Shown here: piece by piece, positions 28,853 to 38,001 of the stretch
Layout of the letters: each line of letters opens with the position of its first letter
How positions within the stretch are numbered: position 1 is the stretch's first letter
Assembly: GCF_013366925.1 (NCBI RefSeq)
Contig: NZ_JAALDK010000001.1
Span: 6,012,001-6,076,000, forward strand
Direction of reading: 5' to 3'
DNA from: Paraburkholderia youngii
GTDB taxonomy: Bacteria > Pseudomonadota > Gammaproteobacteria > Burkholderiales > Burkholderiaceae
DNA length: 64,000 nt
Notes under the pieces: generated by a model
Seen by the model: only the letters and a program-made list of their open reading frames with translations
The model's database searches: none
Told to the model about the DNA's origin: nothing
Program-made: the position numbers and the translations under genes

Positions 28853-29932
28853 TTGAGCCGCTACTGGAGCGACATCGTTCACCGTCTGACGCCGTACGTG
28901 CCGGGCGAGCAGCCCGCGCTCGCGCATCCGGTGAAGCTGAACACCAATGAGAATCCGTATCCGCCGTCGCCGCGCGTGCTCGACGCGATCCGCCGCGAGC
29001 TCGGCGACACCGCCGACGCACTGCGCCGCTATCCCGATCCGAGCGCACGCAAGCTGCGCGAAACGGTCGCCGCGTATCACGGCATCCGCGCCGACCAGGT
29101 ATTCGCGGGCAACGGCTCGGACGAAGTGCTCGCGCTGACATTCCAGGCCTTGCTGAAGCACGACAAGCCGCTGCTGTTTCCCGATATCACGTACAGCTTC
29201 TATCCGACCTACGCGAAGCTGTTCGAGGTCGACTACCGCACCGTCCCGCTCGACGCGGGTTTCGCGATCAACGTCGACGACTACGCGGTGCCCAATGGCG
29301 CCATCCTGTTTCCGAATCCGAACGCGCCGACCGGCCGGCCGCTGGCGCTGGCGGAAATCGAACGCCTCGTCGCCAGCCATCCTGATTCGGTCGTGGTGAT
29401 CGACGAAGCCTATGTCGACTTCGGCGCCGAGTCGGCGATTGCGTTGATCGACCGCTATCCGAATCTGCTCGTCGTGCAGACCGTGTCGAAGTCACGTTCG
29501 CTCGCCGGCATGCGCGTCGGCTTCGCGTTCGGCGATGCGGCGCTGATCGATGCGCTCAATCGCGTGAAGGACAGCTTCAATTCGTACCCGCTCGACCGCC
29601 TGGCGCAAGCCGCTGCCACCGCCGCGTACGAAGACGACGCGTGGTTTCGCGAATGCTGCGCGAAGGTGATCGCGAGCCGTGAGCGGCTCGCGGCGGAATT
29701 GACCGCGCTCGGCTTCGAGGTGGTGCCGTCGGCCGCGAATCTGCTGTTCGCGCGGCATCAAGGGTACGACGCGGCGACGCTCGCGTCGCGGCTGCGGGAA
29801 AAGGAAATTTTCGTGCGGCACTTCAACGCACCGCGGATTGACCAGCATCTGCGGATCTCGGTCGGCACCGACGCCGAGTGCGACATCCTGCTCGACGCGT
29901 TGCGGGGTATTTTCAGCGCTTACGTCGGATAA
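28853..29932 (+). CDS. hisC: Histidinol-phosphate aminotransferase
   Basis: A PLP-dependent aminotransferase of histidine biosynthesis, 359 aa. The fold type I motifs are [37 protein letters not shown] and [15 protein letters not shown], where the Lys in SKSRS binds PLP. The start is TTG at 28853, with GAGGAG about 8 nt upstream. It lies apart from any his operon; together with the main his-operon copy, if present, it would be one of two paralogues. That is inference. Confidence 0.9.
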   Translation: MSRYWSDIVHRLTPYVPGEQPALAHPVKLNTNENPYPPSPRVLDAIRRELGDTADALRRYPDPSARKLRETVAAYHGIRADQVFAGNGSDEVLALTFQALLKHDKPLLFPDITYSFYPTYAKLFEVDYRTVPLDAGFAINVDDYAVPNGAILFPNPNAPTGRPLALAEIERLVASHPDSVVVIDEAYVDFGAESAIALIDRYPNLLVVQTVSKSRSLAGMRVGFAFGDAALIDALNRVKDSFNSYPLDRLAQAAATAAYEDDAWFRECCAKVIASRERLAAELTALGFEVVPSAANLLFARHQGYDAATLASRLREKEIFVRHFNAPRIDQHLRISVGTDAECDILLDALRGIFSAYVG

Positions 29933-29954
29933 CGGAAACGCCGCCGCAAAAGGA

Positions 29955-29991
29955 AACGGCGAAGGCCCGCTGGCCTTCGCCGTTTTCTTTT
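29955..29991. terminator. Bidirectional terminator between hisC and the ferredoxin gene
   Basis: The 13-bp perfect stem AACGGCGAAGGCC/GGCCTTCGCCGTT has a 4-nt loop, with T-rich sequence on the plus strand and TTTCCTTTT on the minus strand. It serves both convergent genes. Confidence 0.85.
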
Positions 29992-30009
29992 GCGCGTCAC
30001 CCGCGCACG

Positions 30010-30305
<296 letters not shown>

Positions 30306-30327
30306 GCTTTTTCGCCCCCGCGCGGTC

Positions 30328-30639
30328 GTGCAATCCCGCGCTTTATGCCGGGCTCGACAAGAATGTAGAGTCGATCCGCTCGAAGAAAAGCTCCTGGAGT
30401 TCATTGCTCGCATGAGGCAAAAAAACGAACGCCTGTCGGTTCGAGAGGTGATGGCCCAAAGTGCGCTCGGGCCTCCGGCCACCTTGCATGCCCGGATCAC
30501 GTCAATGCGCGAAAAAGGCTGGCTCCTGCTCAACGACACCGAAGATGCTCGCCGCAAACAGGTCGAGCTAACGCCCGCCGCCCTCCGACACTTCGACAAG
30601 CTTGCCGAGGTATTCGCCAAGGCCGCGAAGGGTAGCTGA
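30328..30639 (+). CDS. Small winged-helix (MarR-like) DNA-binding protein
   Basis: A predicted transcriptional regulator of up to 103 aa. The core, LLEFIARMRQKNERLSVREVMAQSALGPPATLHARITSMREKGWLLL, reads as helix, recognition helix and wing, followed by a basic ARRKQVELT wing and a C-terminal helix. The start is uncertain. GTG at 30328 has no ribosome-binding site; ATG at 30412 would remove the first helix. The domain seems to begin near 30370, where the codon is GTC, so the true start may have been lost. Function and targets are unknown. Confidence 0.6.
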   Translation: MQSRALCRARQECRVDPLEEKLLEFIARMRQKNERLSVREVMAQSALGPPATLHARITSMREKGWLLLNDTEDARRKQVELTPAALRHFDKLAEVFAKAAKGS

Positions 30640-30696
30640 CATTGCACTGCGTCGGATAAATGATCCGTCGAAATCGGCCATTCGCGCGACTCAGGC

Positions 30697-31206
30697 TCAC
30701 GTCCCCTGGGCGCCGCCCTGCGGGTCCAGCGACGCGACTTTCTCCTTCAGCCATTTTTCGACCGACGGGAATACGAACTTGCTGACGTCGCCGCCCAATT
30801 GCGCAATCTCCCGAACGATCGTGCCCGAGATGAACTGATACTGATCGGACGGCGTCATGAACATCGTCTCGACGTCCGGAAGCAGATAGCGGTTCATGCC
30901 CGCCATCTGGAACTCGTACTCGAAGTCCGACACCGCGCGCAGACCCCTGACGATCACCCGCGCGTTGTTGCTCCGCACGAAGTCCTTCAGCAGTCCCTTG
31001 AAGCTCATCACCTGGACGTTCGGATAGTGGCCGAGCACCTCGTGCGCAATCGCGAGGCGCTCCTGGAGAGTGAAAAACGGCTTCTTGGCACGGCTGTCGG
31101 CCACACCCACCACCAGCGTGTCGAAAATGCTCGACGCGCGCCGAACGAGGTCTTCGTGACCGCGCGTCAGCGGGTCGAACGTGCCCGGGTACACGGCGAC
31201 TACCAT
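30697..31206 (-). CDS. coaD: Phosphopantetheine adenylyltransferase
   Basis: Makes dephospho-CoA from 4'-phosphopantetheine and ATP, the penultimate CoA step. It is 169 aa. The nucleotidyltransferase motif [16 protein letters not shown] and the C-terminal ISGTIVREI motif are present. ATG at 31206 matches family length; a longer upstream frame overlaps the rsmD end and is not used. It lies 100 nt downstream of rsmD on the same strand, the common rsmD-coaD pairing. Confidence 0.96.
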   Translation of the reverse strand: MVVAVYPGTFDPLTRGHEDLVRRASSIFDTLVVGVADSRAKKPFFTLQERLAIAHEVLGHYPNVQVMSFKGLLKDFVRSNNARVIVRGLRAVSDFEYEFQMAGMNRYLLPDVETMFMTPSDQYQFISGTIVREIAQLGGDVSKFVFPSVEKWLKEKVASLDPQGGAQGT

Positions 31207-31306
31207 GAGACTTCTCCTCTTTTCAGACAAAAGGGCACGTCCAAGCGACGCATTTCGCACCGGCGCGGATGACGATAAACCGCCCGGCCCTTTTTTGGAA
31301 CGCGCA

Positions 31307-31921
31307 TTATTCCTTATTTTCGCGCTGCAGCAAATGAAAGTGCACGGCGCCCGCCTTGCCCTGCCGCACGACCTCCCAGCCCGCAAGCGACTGATGAGCG
31401 GTCGGTTCGAGCGCTTCGCCTGCCTCGACATAAAGATAGCCGTCAGCGCGCACGAGCGGCACGGCTACCGCGAGCGCCTTGCCGAGCAGATCGGCATCGA
31501 ACGGCGGATCGAGGAACACTACGTCGAACGAGCCTGGGGCGAGGCTCGCGGCAAGACGCAAGCCGTCCGCCTCGGCGATTTCGATCATGCGTGCGTCGAG
31601 CCGCTGCTGGTTCGCGCGCAACTGGCCGGCGGCGCGCGCATGACGCTCCACCATCAGCACGCGCGCCGCGCCGCGCGACGCAGCTTCGAAGCCGAGCGCG
31701 CCGCTACCGGCGAACAGATCGAGACAGTGCTGGCCGTCCAGGCGCTGGCCGAGCCAGTTGAACAGCGTTTCGCGGACGCGGTCGGGCGTCGGGCGCAGGC
31801 CGTCCAGATCGAGCACGGGCAGCGGCGTGCGTTTCCAGTCGCCGCCGATGATGCGAATGGCATGCGGCTTGCCGCCTTTGGACGAAGCGCCAGCGGCGCG
31901 TGAAGGTGCTAAACGAGGCAT
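31307..31921 (-). CDS. rsmD: 16S rRNA (guanine966-N2)-methyltransferase
   Basis: An SAM-dependent rRNA methyltransferase acting on the 30S subunit, 204 aa. The SAM motif I is [19 protein letters not shown], and the catalytic N2-amine motif is [14 protein letters not shown]. The N-terminal [15 protein letters not shown] is typical. ATG at 31921 is chosen; the first 20 residues are low complexity. It is divergent from ftsY, a conserved arrangement. Confidence 0.94.
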   Translation of the reverse strand: MPRLAPSRAAGASSKGGKPHAIRIIGGDWKRTPLPVLDLDGLRPTPDRVRETLFNWLGQRLDGQHCLDLFAGSGALGFEAASRGAARVLMVERHARAAGQLRANQQRLDARMIEIAEADGLRLAASLAPGSFDVVFLDPPFDADLLGKALAVAVPLVRADGYLYVEAGEALEPTAHQSLAGWEVVRQGKAGAVHFHLLQRENKE

Positions 31922-32171
31922 GCAGTATCGTGCAGTTTCAGCTAGATGGTGAATACGCCCGCGACGCCGGTGCGCGCGGGCCGGAGCGCCCACGTTACCA
32001 CAGGGGCGGCGCGCGTCCAGCTTGCCCGGGCGGCCAATACGACGCACCGCGGCACGCCTGATAAAATGTGCGGCTGCCAGCGCCCCGCCTTTTCGCATCC
32101 CGGCGCTGCCCACCGCTTCGCCGGTCCCGTGCCGGCTGCGCGCATCGGCGCGCTCTCCCATACGTCAGATC

Positions 32172-33326
32172 ATGTTCAGCTTTTTCAAACGATTCAAGGG
32201 TTCGAAAGAGTCCGATACCGCCGCAAACGAATCGCTGGCGGCGCAAGACGGCGCGACGCCCGAGGCCGAGGCCGTCGAGCCGGTTTCGCCCGCCAAATCC
32301 GTCGAGCCTACGCCGGCCGCCGTTCCGCCTGTGGTCACGACCATCATCGAGCCGCAGCCTGAGCCGCAAGACGCCGCGCTCGACAGCGTCGAAATCGTCC
32401 CGCCGCCCATGCAGGACGCCGGCGCAAAACGCTCGTGGCTCACGCGCCTGAAGAGCGGCCTCGCGAAAACCAGTTCGAACCTGACCGGCATCTTCGTCGG
32501 CACGAAGATCGACGAGGACCTGTACGAGGAACTCGAAACCGCGCTGCTGATGTCGGACGCCGGCGTCGAGGCGACCGAATTCCTGCTCGAATCGCTGCGC
32601 GAGAAAGTGCGCACCGAGCGCCTGACGGACCCGCAGCAGGTCAAAATCGCATTGCGCACGCTGCTCATCGAGTTGCTGAAGCCGCTCGAAAAATCGCTGA
32701 TGCTCGGCCGCGCGCAGCCGCTCGTAATGATGATCGCCGGCGTCAACGGCGCGGGCAAAACCACCAGCATCGGCAAGCTCGCGAAGCATCTGCAGAGCTT
32801 TCACCAGTCGGTGCTGCTCGCTGCCGGCGACACGTTCCGCGCCGCCGCGCGCGAACAGCTTGCCGTCTGGGGCCAGCGCAACAACGTGACCGTGGTCGCG
32901 CAGGAAAGCGGCGATCCGGCCGCGGTGATCTTCGACGCGGTCGGCGCCGCGCGCGCGCGAAAGATCGACGTGATGATGGCCGACACGGCTGGCCGCCTGC
33001 CCACGCAGTTGCATCTGATGGAAGAACTGCGCAAGGTGAAGCGCGTGATCGGCAAGGCGCAAGACGGCGCGCCGCACGAAGTGCTGCTCGTGATCGACGC
33101 TAACACCGGCCAGAACGCGCTCACGCAGGTCAGGGCGTTCGACGACGCGCTCGGCCTCACCGGCCTGATCGTCACCAAGCTCGACGGCACCGCGAAGGGC
33201 GGCATCCTCGCGGCGATCGCGCGGCAGCGGCCGATTCCGGTGTACTTCATCGGCGTCGGCGAAAGGGTCGAGGACCTGCAGCCGTTCAGCGCGGAGGAGT
33301 TTTCGGACGCGCTGCTGGGCGGCTGA
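32172..33326 (+). CDS. ftsY: Signal recognition particle receptor FtsY
   Basis: The SRP receptor GTPase for co-translational membrane targeting. It is 384 aa. An acidic, Pro/Ala-rich A domain (about 12-75) precedes the N domain and the G domain. The G1 motif [11 protein letters not shown]3 DTAGRLPT and G4 TKLDG are intact. ATG at 32172 gives the amphipathic start MFSFFKRFKG that binds membrane; longer frames upstream are unlikely. Confidence 0.96.
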   Translation: MFSFFKRFKGSKESDTAANESLAAQDGATPEAEAVEPVSPAKSVEPTPAAVPPVVTTIIEPQPEPQDAALDSVEIVPPPMQDAGAKRSWLTRLKSGLAKTSSNLTGIFVGTKIDEDLYEELETALLMSDAGVEATEFLLESLREKVRTERLTDPQQVKIALRTLLIELLKPLEKSLMLGRAQPLVMMIAGVNGAGKTTSIGKLAKHLQSFHQSVLLAAGDTFRAAAREQLAVWGQRNNVTVVAQESGDPAAVIFDAVGAARARKIDVMMADTAGRLPTQLHLMEELRKVKRVIGKAQDGAPHEVLLVIDANTGQNALTQVRAFDDALGLTGLIVTKLDGTAKGGILAAIARQRPIPVYFIGVGERVEDLQPFSAEEFSDALLGG

Positions 33327-33381
33327 TCCCGCAATCGCTTGACCGCCGCGGCGCTCGCCGCTCGCTGCGCGCAAAAAGGAA

Positions 33382-33412
33382 AAGGGCACTCCGCGGGGTG
33401 CCCTTCTTCGTT
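33382..33412 (+). terminator. Rho-independent terminator after ftsY
   Basis: The stem AAGGGCAC/GTGCCCTT has an 8-nt GC-rich loop and is followed by CTTCGTTT. It also lies just past the convergent maiA stop codon. Confidence 0.7.
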
Positions 33413-33447
33413 TCGAGCCGCCGTCAACGCTTCAAGCGATCCCGCGA

Positions 33448-34092
33448 TCACTCCGCGTCCGGCTGTGCGCCCGGGGCAGCGCGGGCGAACGCATCGAGTT
33501 GCATCGCGTGGTCGTAGATGCGCTGGATCGTCGGAAACTTTGCGGTGTCGACCTTGAAGCGCTGTGCGTTGAAAACCTGCGGAATCAGGCACGCGTCGGC
33601 AAGTGTCGGTGTGTCGCCGAAACACAGTTTGCCGGTGCGCGCGTCGCCGGCGAGATGCGCTTCCAGCGTCGCGAAGCCCGCGTCGATCCAGTGCCGGTAC
33701 CACGCGTCCTTCGCGTCGTCGTCGACTCGCAGCGTGTGCTTTAGATAGCGCAGCACGCGCAGATTGTTCAGCGGATGAATCTCGCACGCGACCTGCAGCG
33801 CCACCGAGCGCACATAGGCGCGATCGAGCGGCGCCTTCGGCAGCAGCGGCGGCTCCGGATGCGTCTCCTCGAGATACTCGATGATCGCGAGCGACTGCGG
33901 CAGCAAATGATTGCCGTCGGCGAGCGTCGGCACGATGCAGTCCGCGTTGATCTTGCGATACTCGGGCTTTAGTTGCTCGCCGCCTTCGCGCACCAGGTGC
34001 ACGGGCACGTAGTCGTACGTCAGGTTCTTCACGTTCAGCGCGATGCGCACGCGATACGACGCCGAGCTACGAAAATAGCTGTAGAGCTTCAT
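33448..34092 (-). CDS. maiA: Maleylacetoacetate isomerase (zeta-class GST)
   Basis: Glutathione-dependent cis-trans isomerase of the homogentisate or gentisate pathway, 214 aa. The N-terminal thioredoxin-like domain carries the zeta-class motif LYSYFRSSASYRVRIALN with the active-site Ser-Ser; the C-terminal all-helical domain runs from about 85. ATG at 34092 is preferred to a start six codons upstream. The next gene upstream encodes an FAH-family hydrolase, so the pair may catabolise an aromatic ring-cleavage product (maleyl- or fumarylpyruvate/acetoacetate). Confidence 0.92.
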   Translation of the reverse strand: MKLYSYFRSSASYRVRIALNVKNLTYDYVPVHLVREGGEQLKPEYRKINADCIVPTLADGNHLLPQSLAIIEYLEETHPEPPLLPKAPLDRAYVRSVALQVACEIHPLNNLRVLRYLKHTLRVDDDAKDAWYRHWIDAGFATLEAHLAGDARTGKLCFGDTPTLADACLIPQVFNAQRFKVDTAKFPTIQRIYDHAMQLDAFARAAPGAQPDAE

Positions 34093-34130
34093 GTTGTCTG
34101 CCTCCTCCACCTACCTGCCCGCAAGCCGTC

Positions 34131-34829
34131 TCAAACGACGCGTACGCTGAATTCGCCGAGTCCGTCCACGCCGCCCTTCATCAGGTCACCCTTCACGACC
34201 GCGCCGACGCCTTCCGGCGTGCCGGTGAAAATCAGGTCGCCGGGCTGCAGTTCGAACAACGTCGACAGATACGCGATCGTCTCCGCCACCGACCAGATCA
34301 GCTGCGACACGTCCGCGCGCTGCTTGTCCTCGCCGTTCACCGACAGCCAGATCGCGCCCTTGCCGATGTGACCAACTGCCGAAGCCGGATGGATCGGGCC
34401 GAGCGGCGCCGAGTGATCGAAGCCCTTGGCGGTGTCCCACGGACGACCCATTTTCTTCGCTTCGCCTTGCAGGTCGCGGCGCGTCATGTCGAGACCGAGC
34501 GCGTAGCCGTAGACGTGGTCGAGCGCGCGCTCGACGGGGATGTCTTTGCCGCCCTCGCCGATCGCCGCGACCATTTCCATTTCGAAATGGACGTTCTTTG
34601 TCTGCGACGGATATGGGAATTCGCCGGTGGTGCCCGGCGCGACGTAGACGACCGCATCGGCCGGCTTCGAGAAGAAGAACGGCGGTTCGCGGTCCGGGTC
34701 GTGGCCCATTTCGCGCGCATGCGCTTCGTAGTTGCGCCCCACGCAGTAGATGCGGCGCACCGCGAACTGCTCGCTCGACCCCACGACCGGCACCGCGACC
34801 TGCGGTGCGGGTGCAAACACGTAACTCAT
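34131..34829 (-). CDS. Fumarylacetoacetate hydrolase family protein
   Basis: A C-C bond hydrolase, 232 aa, of the small single-domain FAH type, as in fumarylpyruvate hydrolase. The motifs [39 protein letters not shown] (metal-binding Glu residues) and [10 protein letters not shown] are visible. Unlike full FAH there is no SH3-like N-terminal domain, so fumarylpyruvate is as likely a substrate as fumarylacetoacetate. GGAGAACGGG precedes the ATG at 34829. It is 38 nt upstream of maiA, in one operon. Confidence 0.88.
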   Translation of the reverse strand: MSYVFAPAPQVAVPVVGSSEQFAVRRIYCVGRNYEAHAREMGHDPDREPPFFFSKPADAVVYVAPGTTGEFPYPSQTKNVHFEMEMVAAIGEGGKDIPVERALDHVYGYALGLDMTRRDLQGEAKKMGRPWDTAKGFDHSAPLGPIHPASAVGHIGKGAIWLSVNGEDKQRADVSQLIWSVAETIAYLSTLFELQPGDLIFTGTPEGVGAVVKGDLMKGGVDGLGEFSVRVV

Positions 34830-35051
34830 CCCGTTCTCCGTTTTTCGATGGGCGCCGCCGAGGCGGCGAGAAACATCGAGTGTAACGCGCGGCACGGCGC
34901 GGGTGCATGTCAGGCGGGCCGTCGCGCGTCACCGCGCGCCCGCTTCGCCGCTGTTCGCCCGCTCGCCATAGATGCGATACTCACACCGAATAGCTTCCCG
35001 AATGCCGTAGCCGACGCCCAAGCGCGGCACGCCACCCGCCTCTTGCGTACG

Positions 35052-36023
35052 ATGACCGACTCGACCAATACGACTTCTCCCTTCCCCTGCGCCCGCTTCA
35101 TCAAGGAAATCGGCCGCGGTCCGAACGGCGCCCGCGCGCTGACCGCGGACGACACCCGCGCGCTCTACACCGCAATGCTCGACGGCCGCGTCGACGATCT
35201 CGAGCTCGGCGCGGTGCTGCTCGCGTATCGCGTGAAAGGCGAAACCGCTGACGAACTCGCCGCGATGCTGGCCGCCGCGCATACGTCGTTCGAGCCGGTG
35301 CGGCTGCCCCACGGCGCGTTTCGGCCCGTTTCGATTCCGTCGTACAACGGCGCGCGCAAGCAGCCGAACCTCGTGCCGCTGCTCGCGCTGCTGCTCGCGC
35401 GCGAAGGCGTGCCGGTGCTCGTGCACGGCGTCACCGAAGATCCGGGTCGCGTGACGAGCGCGGAAATTTTCACGCATCTGCGCATCGTCCCTGCGCAGTC
35501 GCACGCGCAGATCGAAGCGGGTCTCGCCGAGCGTCGCGTCGCGTTCGCGTCGATCGACGTACTCGCGCCCAAGCTCGCGCGCCTGCTCGCGCTGCGCCGG
35601 CGCATGGGCGTGCGCAACTCGACGCATACGCTCGTGAAGCTGCTGCAGCCATTCGCGCCCGCGGGGCTGCGGCTCGTGAATTACACGCATCCGCCGTATC
35701 GCGACAGTCTCACGCAGCTGTTCATCACGCATCCCGATGCGGCCGTCGGCGGTGCACTGCTCGCGCGCGGCACCGAAGGCGAGGCGGTCGCCGATACGCG
35801 CCGCCAGGTGCAAGTCGACTGGCTGCATGACGGCATCTGCGAGACGCGGCTGCCGCACGAGCGCTCTTCGCCCGATGCGCCCGAAGTCGAGCTGCCCGAA
35901 GCGCGCGACGCGGCGACCACGGCCGCCTGGATCGACGCCGTGCTGCGCGGCGAAGCACCGGTGCCGGGCGCGATCGAACGGCAGGTCGAGCTGATCGTCG
36001 ATATCGCGAAGACGGCGGCCTGA
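35052..36023 (+). CDS. ybiB: YbiB family DNA-binding protein (TrpD2-like)
   Basis: A 323-aa member of the anthranilate phosphoribosyltransferase-like fold that binds nucleic acid rather than acting in Trp synthesis. The N-terminal helical domain ARFIKEIGRGPNGARALTADDTRALYTAMLDG and the VLVHGVTEDPGRVTSAE loop are typical of YbiB, with degenerate PRPP motifs. E. coli YbiB is LexA-regulated; I saw no LexA box upstream here. ATG at 35052 is chosen; the long upstream open frame crosses the FAH gene on the other strand. Confidence 0.85.
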   Translation: MTDSTNTTSPFPCARFIKEIGRGPNGARALTADDTRALYTAMLDGRVDDLELGAVLLAYRVKGETADELAAMLAAAHTSFEPVRLPHGAFRPVSIPSYNGARKQPNLVPLLALLLAREGVPVLVHGVTEDPGRVTSAEIFTHLRIVPAQSHAQIEAGLAERRVAFASIDVLAPKLARLLALRRRMGVRNSTHTLVKLLQPFAPAGLRLVNYTHPPYRDSLTQLFITHPDAAVGGALLARGTEGEAVADTRRQVQVDWLHDGICETRLPHERSSPDAPEVELPEARDAATTAAWIDAVLRGEAPVPGAIERQVELIVDIAKTAA

Positions 36024-36033
36024 CGGTCGCGGC

Positions 36034-36063
36034 TTGACAGGCCAGTGCACGCCGTCATACATT
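36034..36063 (+). promoter_or_regulatory. Promoter of the leu leader peptide/leuA remnant
   Basis: A perfect TTGACA (36034-36039), an 18-nt spacer and TACATT (36058-36063, 4/6). The start site would fall at about 36070, one base before the leader-peptide ATG. It lies 10 nt after the ybiB stop. Confidence 0.55.
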
Positions 36064-36070
36064 TGGCCCC

Positions 36071-36145
36071 ATGCGTTCCCTCCCGAACACCCTCCGAATT
36101 ATCTCCGGCCGCCTAGCGCGGCCCCTATCGCTACGCCTGGCGTAA
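36071..36145 (+). CDS. Putative leucine attenuator leader peptide
   Basis: A 24-codon ORF directly after a promoter. It encodes six Leu and two Ile; three of the Leu codons (positions 15, 19 and 21) are CTA, normally the rarest Leu codon in a GC-rich genome. A leader with clustered rare Leu codons is the hallmark of leu operon attenuators. The stop codon lies in the loop of an 8-bp hairpin. The downstream gene is a leuA relative, which fits. It is too short to judge by homology, and expression is inferred. Confidence 0.5.
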   Translation: MRSLPNTLRIISGRLARPLSLRLA

Positions 36146-36159
36146 GTCACGCGTAGCGC
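36130..36159 (+). promoter_or_regulatory. Hairpin spanning the leader-peptide stop (attenuator 1:2 stem)
   Basis: CGCTACGC (36130-36137) pairs perfectly with GCGTAGCG (36151-36158) across a 13-nt loop that includes the TAA stop. A ribosome stalled at CTA codon 19 or 21 would cover the first strand. Further pairing options downstream are CCGCGCG (36159-36165) with CGCGCGG (36274-36280), and TCTCGCTTC with GAAGCGAGA near 36212 and 36283. No terminator with a T-tract is seen before leuA. The rest of the 255-nt gap shows no gene. Confidence 0.45.
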
Positions 36160-36400
36160 CGCGCGCTGGCAGCTCCGGTTGCCGTCGGCGGTCCTCCCGG
36201 TAGTTCCCGCAGTCTCGCTTCACCCCCGTCGTAGTTCTCCACAACCTGTCGTCGTTTGCATTCGTCCGTTTACCGCGCGGGCGAAGCGAGAGGATCAAGT
36301 GCACGTTGCCTCGGGCATCCGCATCGTGCATGCGTGACAGTCGGCCAACCGCTCGACGTCCCACCCTCCGCCGACGACACCACGAATGAGGCACCTCACC

Positions 36401-37486
36401 ATGTTGCGCAATCCCGCTGAAAAGTACCGCCCCTTTCCCGCCGTGCGGCTGACCGGCCGCAAATGGCCGAGTCGCACGATCGACGCCGCGCCCGTCTGGA
36501 TGAGCACCGACCTGCGCGACGGCAACCAGGCGCTGATCGAACCGATGAACGCCGCGCAAAAGCTCGAGTACTTCGAGATGCTGGTCGCGATCGGTTTCAG
36601 GGAAATCGAAGTGGGCTTTCCGTCGGCCTCGCAGACCGATTTCGACTTCGTGCGCAAGCTGATCGACGAGCGGCGCATTCCCGACGACGTCACGATCGAA
36701 GTCTTCGTACCGTCGCGCGCGGAGCTGATCGCACGCACGTTCGAAGCGCTCGAAGGCGCGCCGCGCGCGATCGTGCATCTGTATAACGCGATCTGCCCGT
36801 CGTTCCGGCGCATCGTGTTCCAGCAATCGAAGCACGAGATCAAGGCGCTCGCAGTCGAAGGCACGCGCGTCATCAAGGAACATGCGCAGGCGCGGCCGGG
36901 AACGCACTGGACCTTCCAGTACTCGCCCGAGACCTTCAACACGACCGAGCTGCCGTTCGCGCGCGAGGTATGCGACGCGGTCGCGCAAACGTGGCGGCCG
37001 ACGCGCAATCACAAGATGATCGTCAACCTGCCGGCGAGCGTCGAAGCGGCCACGCCGAACGTATTCGCCGACCAGATCGAATGGATGCACCGCAACCTCG
37101 GCTACCGCGACAGCATCGTGCTGTCGGTGCATCCGCACAACGATCGCGGCACCGCCGTGGCCGCGGCGCAGCTCGCGCTGCTGGCGGGCGCCGATCGCAT
37201 CGAAGGCTGTCTGTTCGGCAATGGCGAGCGCACCGGCAACGTCGACCTCGTCACGCTCGCGATGAACCTCGACGCGATGGCTATCGACAGCGGTCTGGAT
37301 TTTTCGGATCTCGCGACGATCCGGCGCGTGGCGGAGCGCTGCACGCGGCTTCCAGTGGCCGCGCGGCATCCGTATGCGGGAGAAGTGGCGATGCGCGGCT
37401 CACGCGCGGCGCGCGACGCGGATGCCGAGCGCGATGAATACGGCGCAAACAGCCGCGATAAAGCTGAGGATTGCGCAACCGCGTAA
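36401..37486 (+). pseudogene. leuA: Truncated 2-isopropylmalate synthase
   Basis: The N-terminal catalytic barrel of the long-type alpha-isopropylmalate synthase. It has [15 protein letters not shown], the metal-site [14 protein letters not shown] and [14 protein letters not shown]. Homology runs to RHPYAGE (about residue 330, near 37390) and then changes to about 30 unrelated charged residues. Full-length relatives have about 560-570 residues. The missing part includes the FSGSHQDA region with the catalytic His, the linker and the leucine-binding LeuA dimer domain. Synthase activity is therefore unlikely. A start at 36386 is also possible; GAGG favours 36401. Promoter and leader are intact upstream. 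Confidence 0.85.
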
Positions 37487-37549
37487 ATCCGACTTGAGCT
37501 TGCGGCGGCGGAGCGCGCACCCCGCATTCGGCTGCCGGGACGGGCGCGC
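37400..37549 (-). pseudogene. Remnant of a membrane-protein C-terminus overlapping the leuA tail
   Basis: Read on the minus strand, an open frame without a start codon encodes a basic stretch, then the strongly hydrophobic helix [18 protein letters not shown], then RVARRA and a stop at 37400-37402. It looks like the last helix and tail of a transporter. It lies exactly where leuA homology ends, so the leuA tail may be the antisense of this remnant. The parent gene cannot be identified. Confidence 0.4.
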
Positions 37550-37576
37550 TCACGAGGCGCGCCCGCGATGAAAATC

Positions 37577-37960
37577 TCACTCCAGCGCGCAACGTGTCGC
37601 CTGCCATGCGATCAGCCGCCACTGGCCGTCTTCGTGTGTGTGAATCGCGGTGTAGGCAATCGGGAACAACAGCGCGCCGTTGTTCGCTTCCATCTCGATC
37701 AGCGCGCGGCCCGTGACCACGTAGGTCTCGCGCCCGGCCGGCAGGACGTCTTGCGACTGCACCTCGATTTGCCGATAACGACGGCGCCCCGCGGTGATCC
37801 CGTCGATGAACTGTCGCTTCGTCTCGCGCTTGCCGTTCGTATGAACGTAGCTCACGTTGTCAGCGAGCAGCGTGTCGAGCGACTGCCCATCGCCGTCGAC
37901 CATCGCGCGAAATCGCTCTCGCTCGAGCCCGCGAATCGCTTCGATCATCTTTGCCGCCAT
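37577..37960 (-). CDS. SnoaL/DUF4440-like (NTF2 superfamily) protein
   Basis: A small 127-aa alpha+beta protein of the nuclear transport factor 2-like fold. The pattern ERERFRAMVDGDGQSLDTLLADNVSYVHTNGKRETKRQFIDGI and a terminal WRLIAWQATR are typical of DUF4440/SnoaL-like domains. Members range from isomerases and hydrolases to binding proteins, and no catalytic set can be assigned. ATG at 37960 is favoured over a start 13 codons upstream by fold boundaries. It lies 41 nt downstream of the PagL-like gene on the same strand. Confidence 0.75.
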   Translation of the reverse strand: MAAKMIEAIRGLERERFRAMVDGDGQSLDTLLADNVSYVHTNGKRETKRQFIDGITAGRRRYRQIEVQSQDVLPAGRETYVVTGRALIEMEANNGALLFPIAYTAIHTHEDGQWRLIAWQATRCALE

Positions 37961-38001
37961 TGCAGAGCCCCTCGAACACCGCGAGCCGCAAGGGGCCACG
38001 G

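Noticed and set aside
34368..35051. Upstream extension of ybiB
   Set aside because: It overlaps the FAH-family gene on the other strand and has no domain support; ATG 35052 fits the family.
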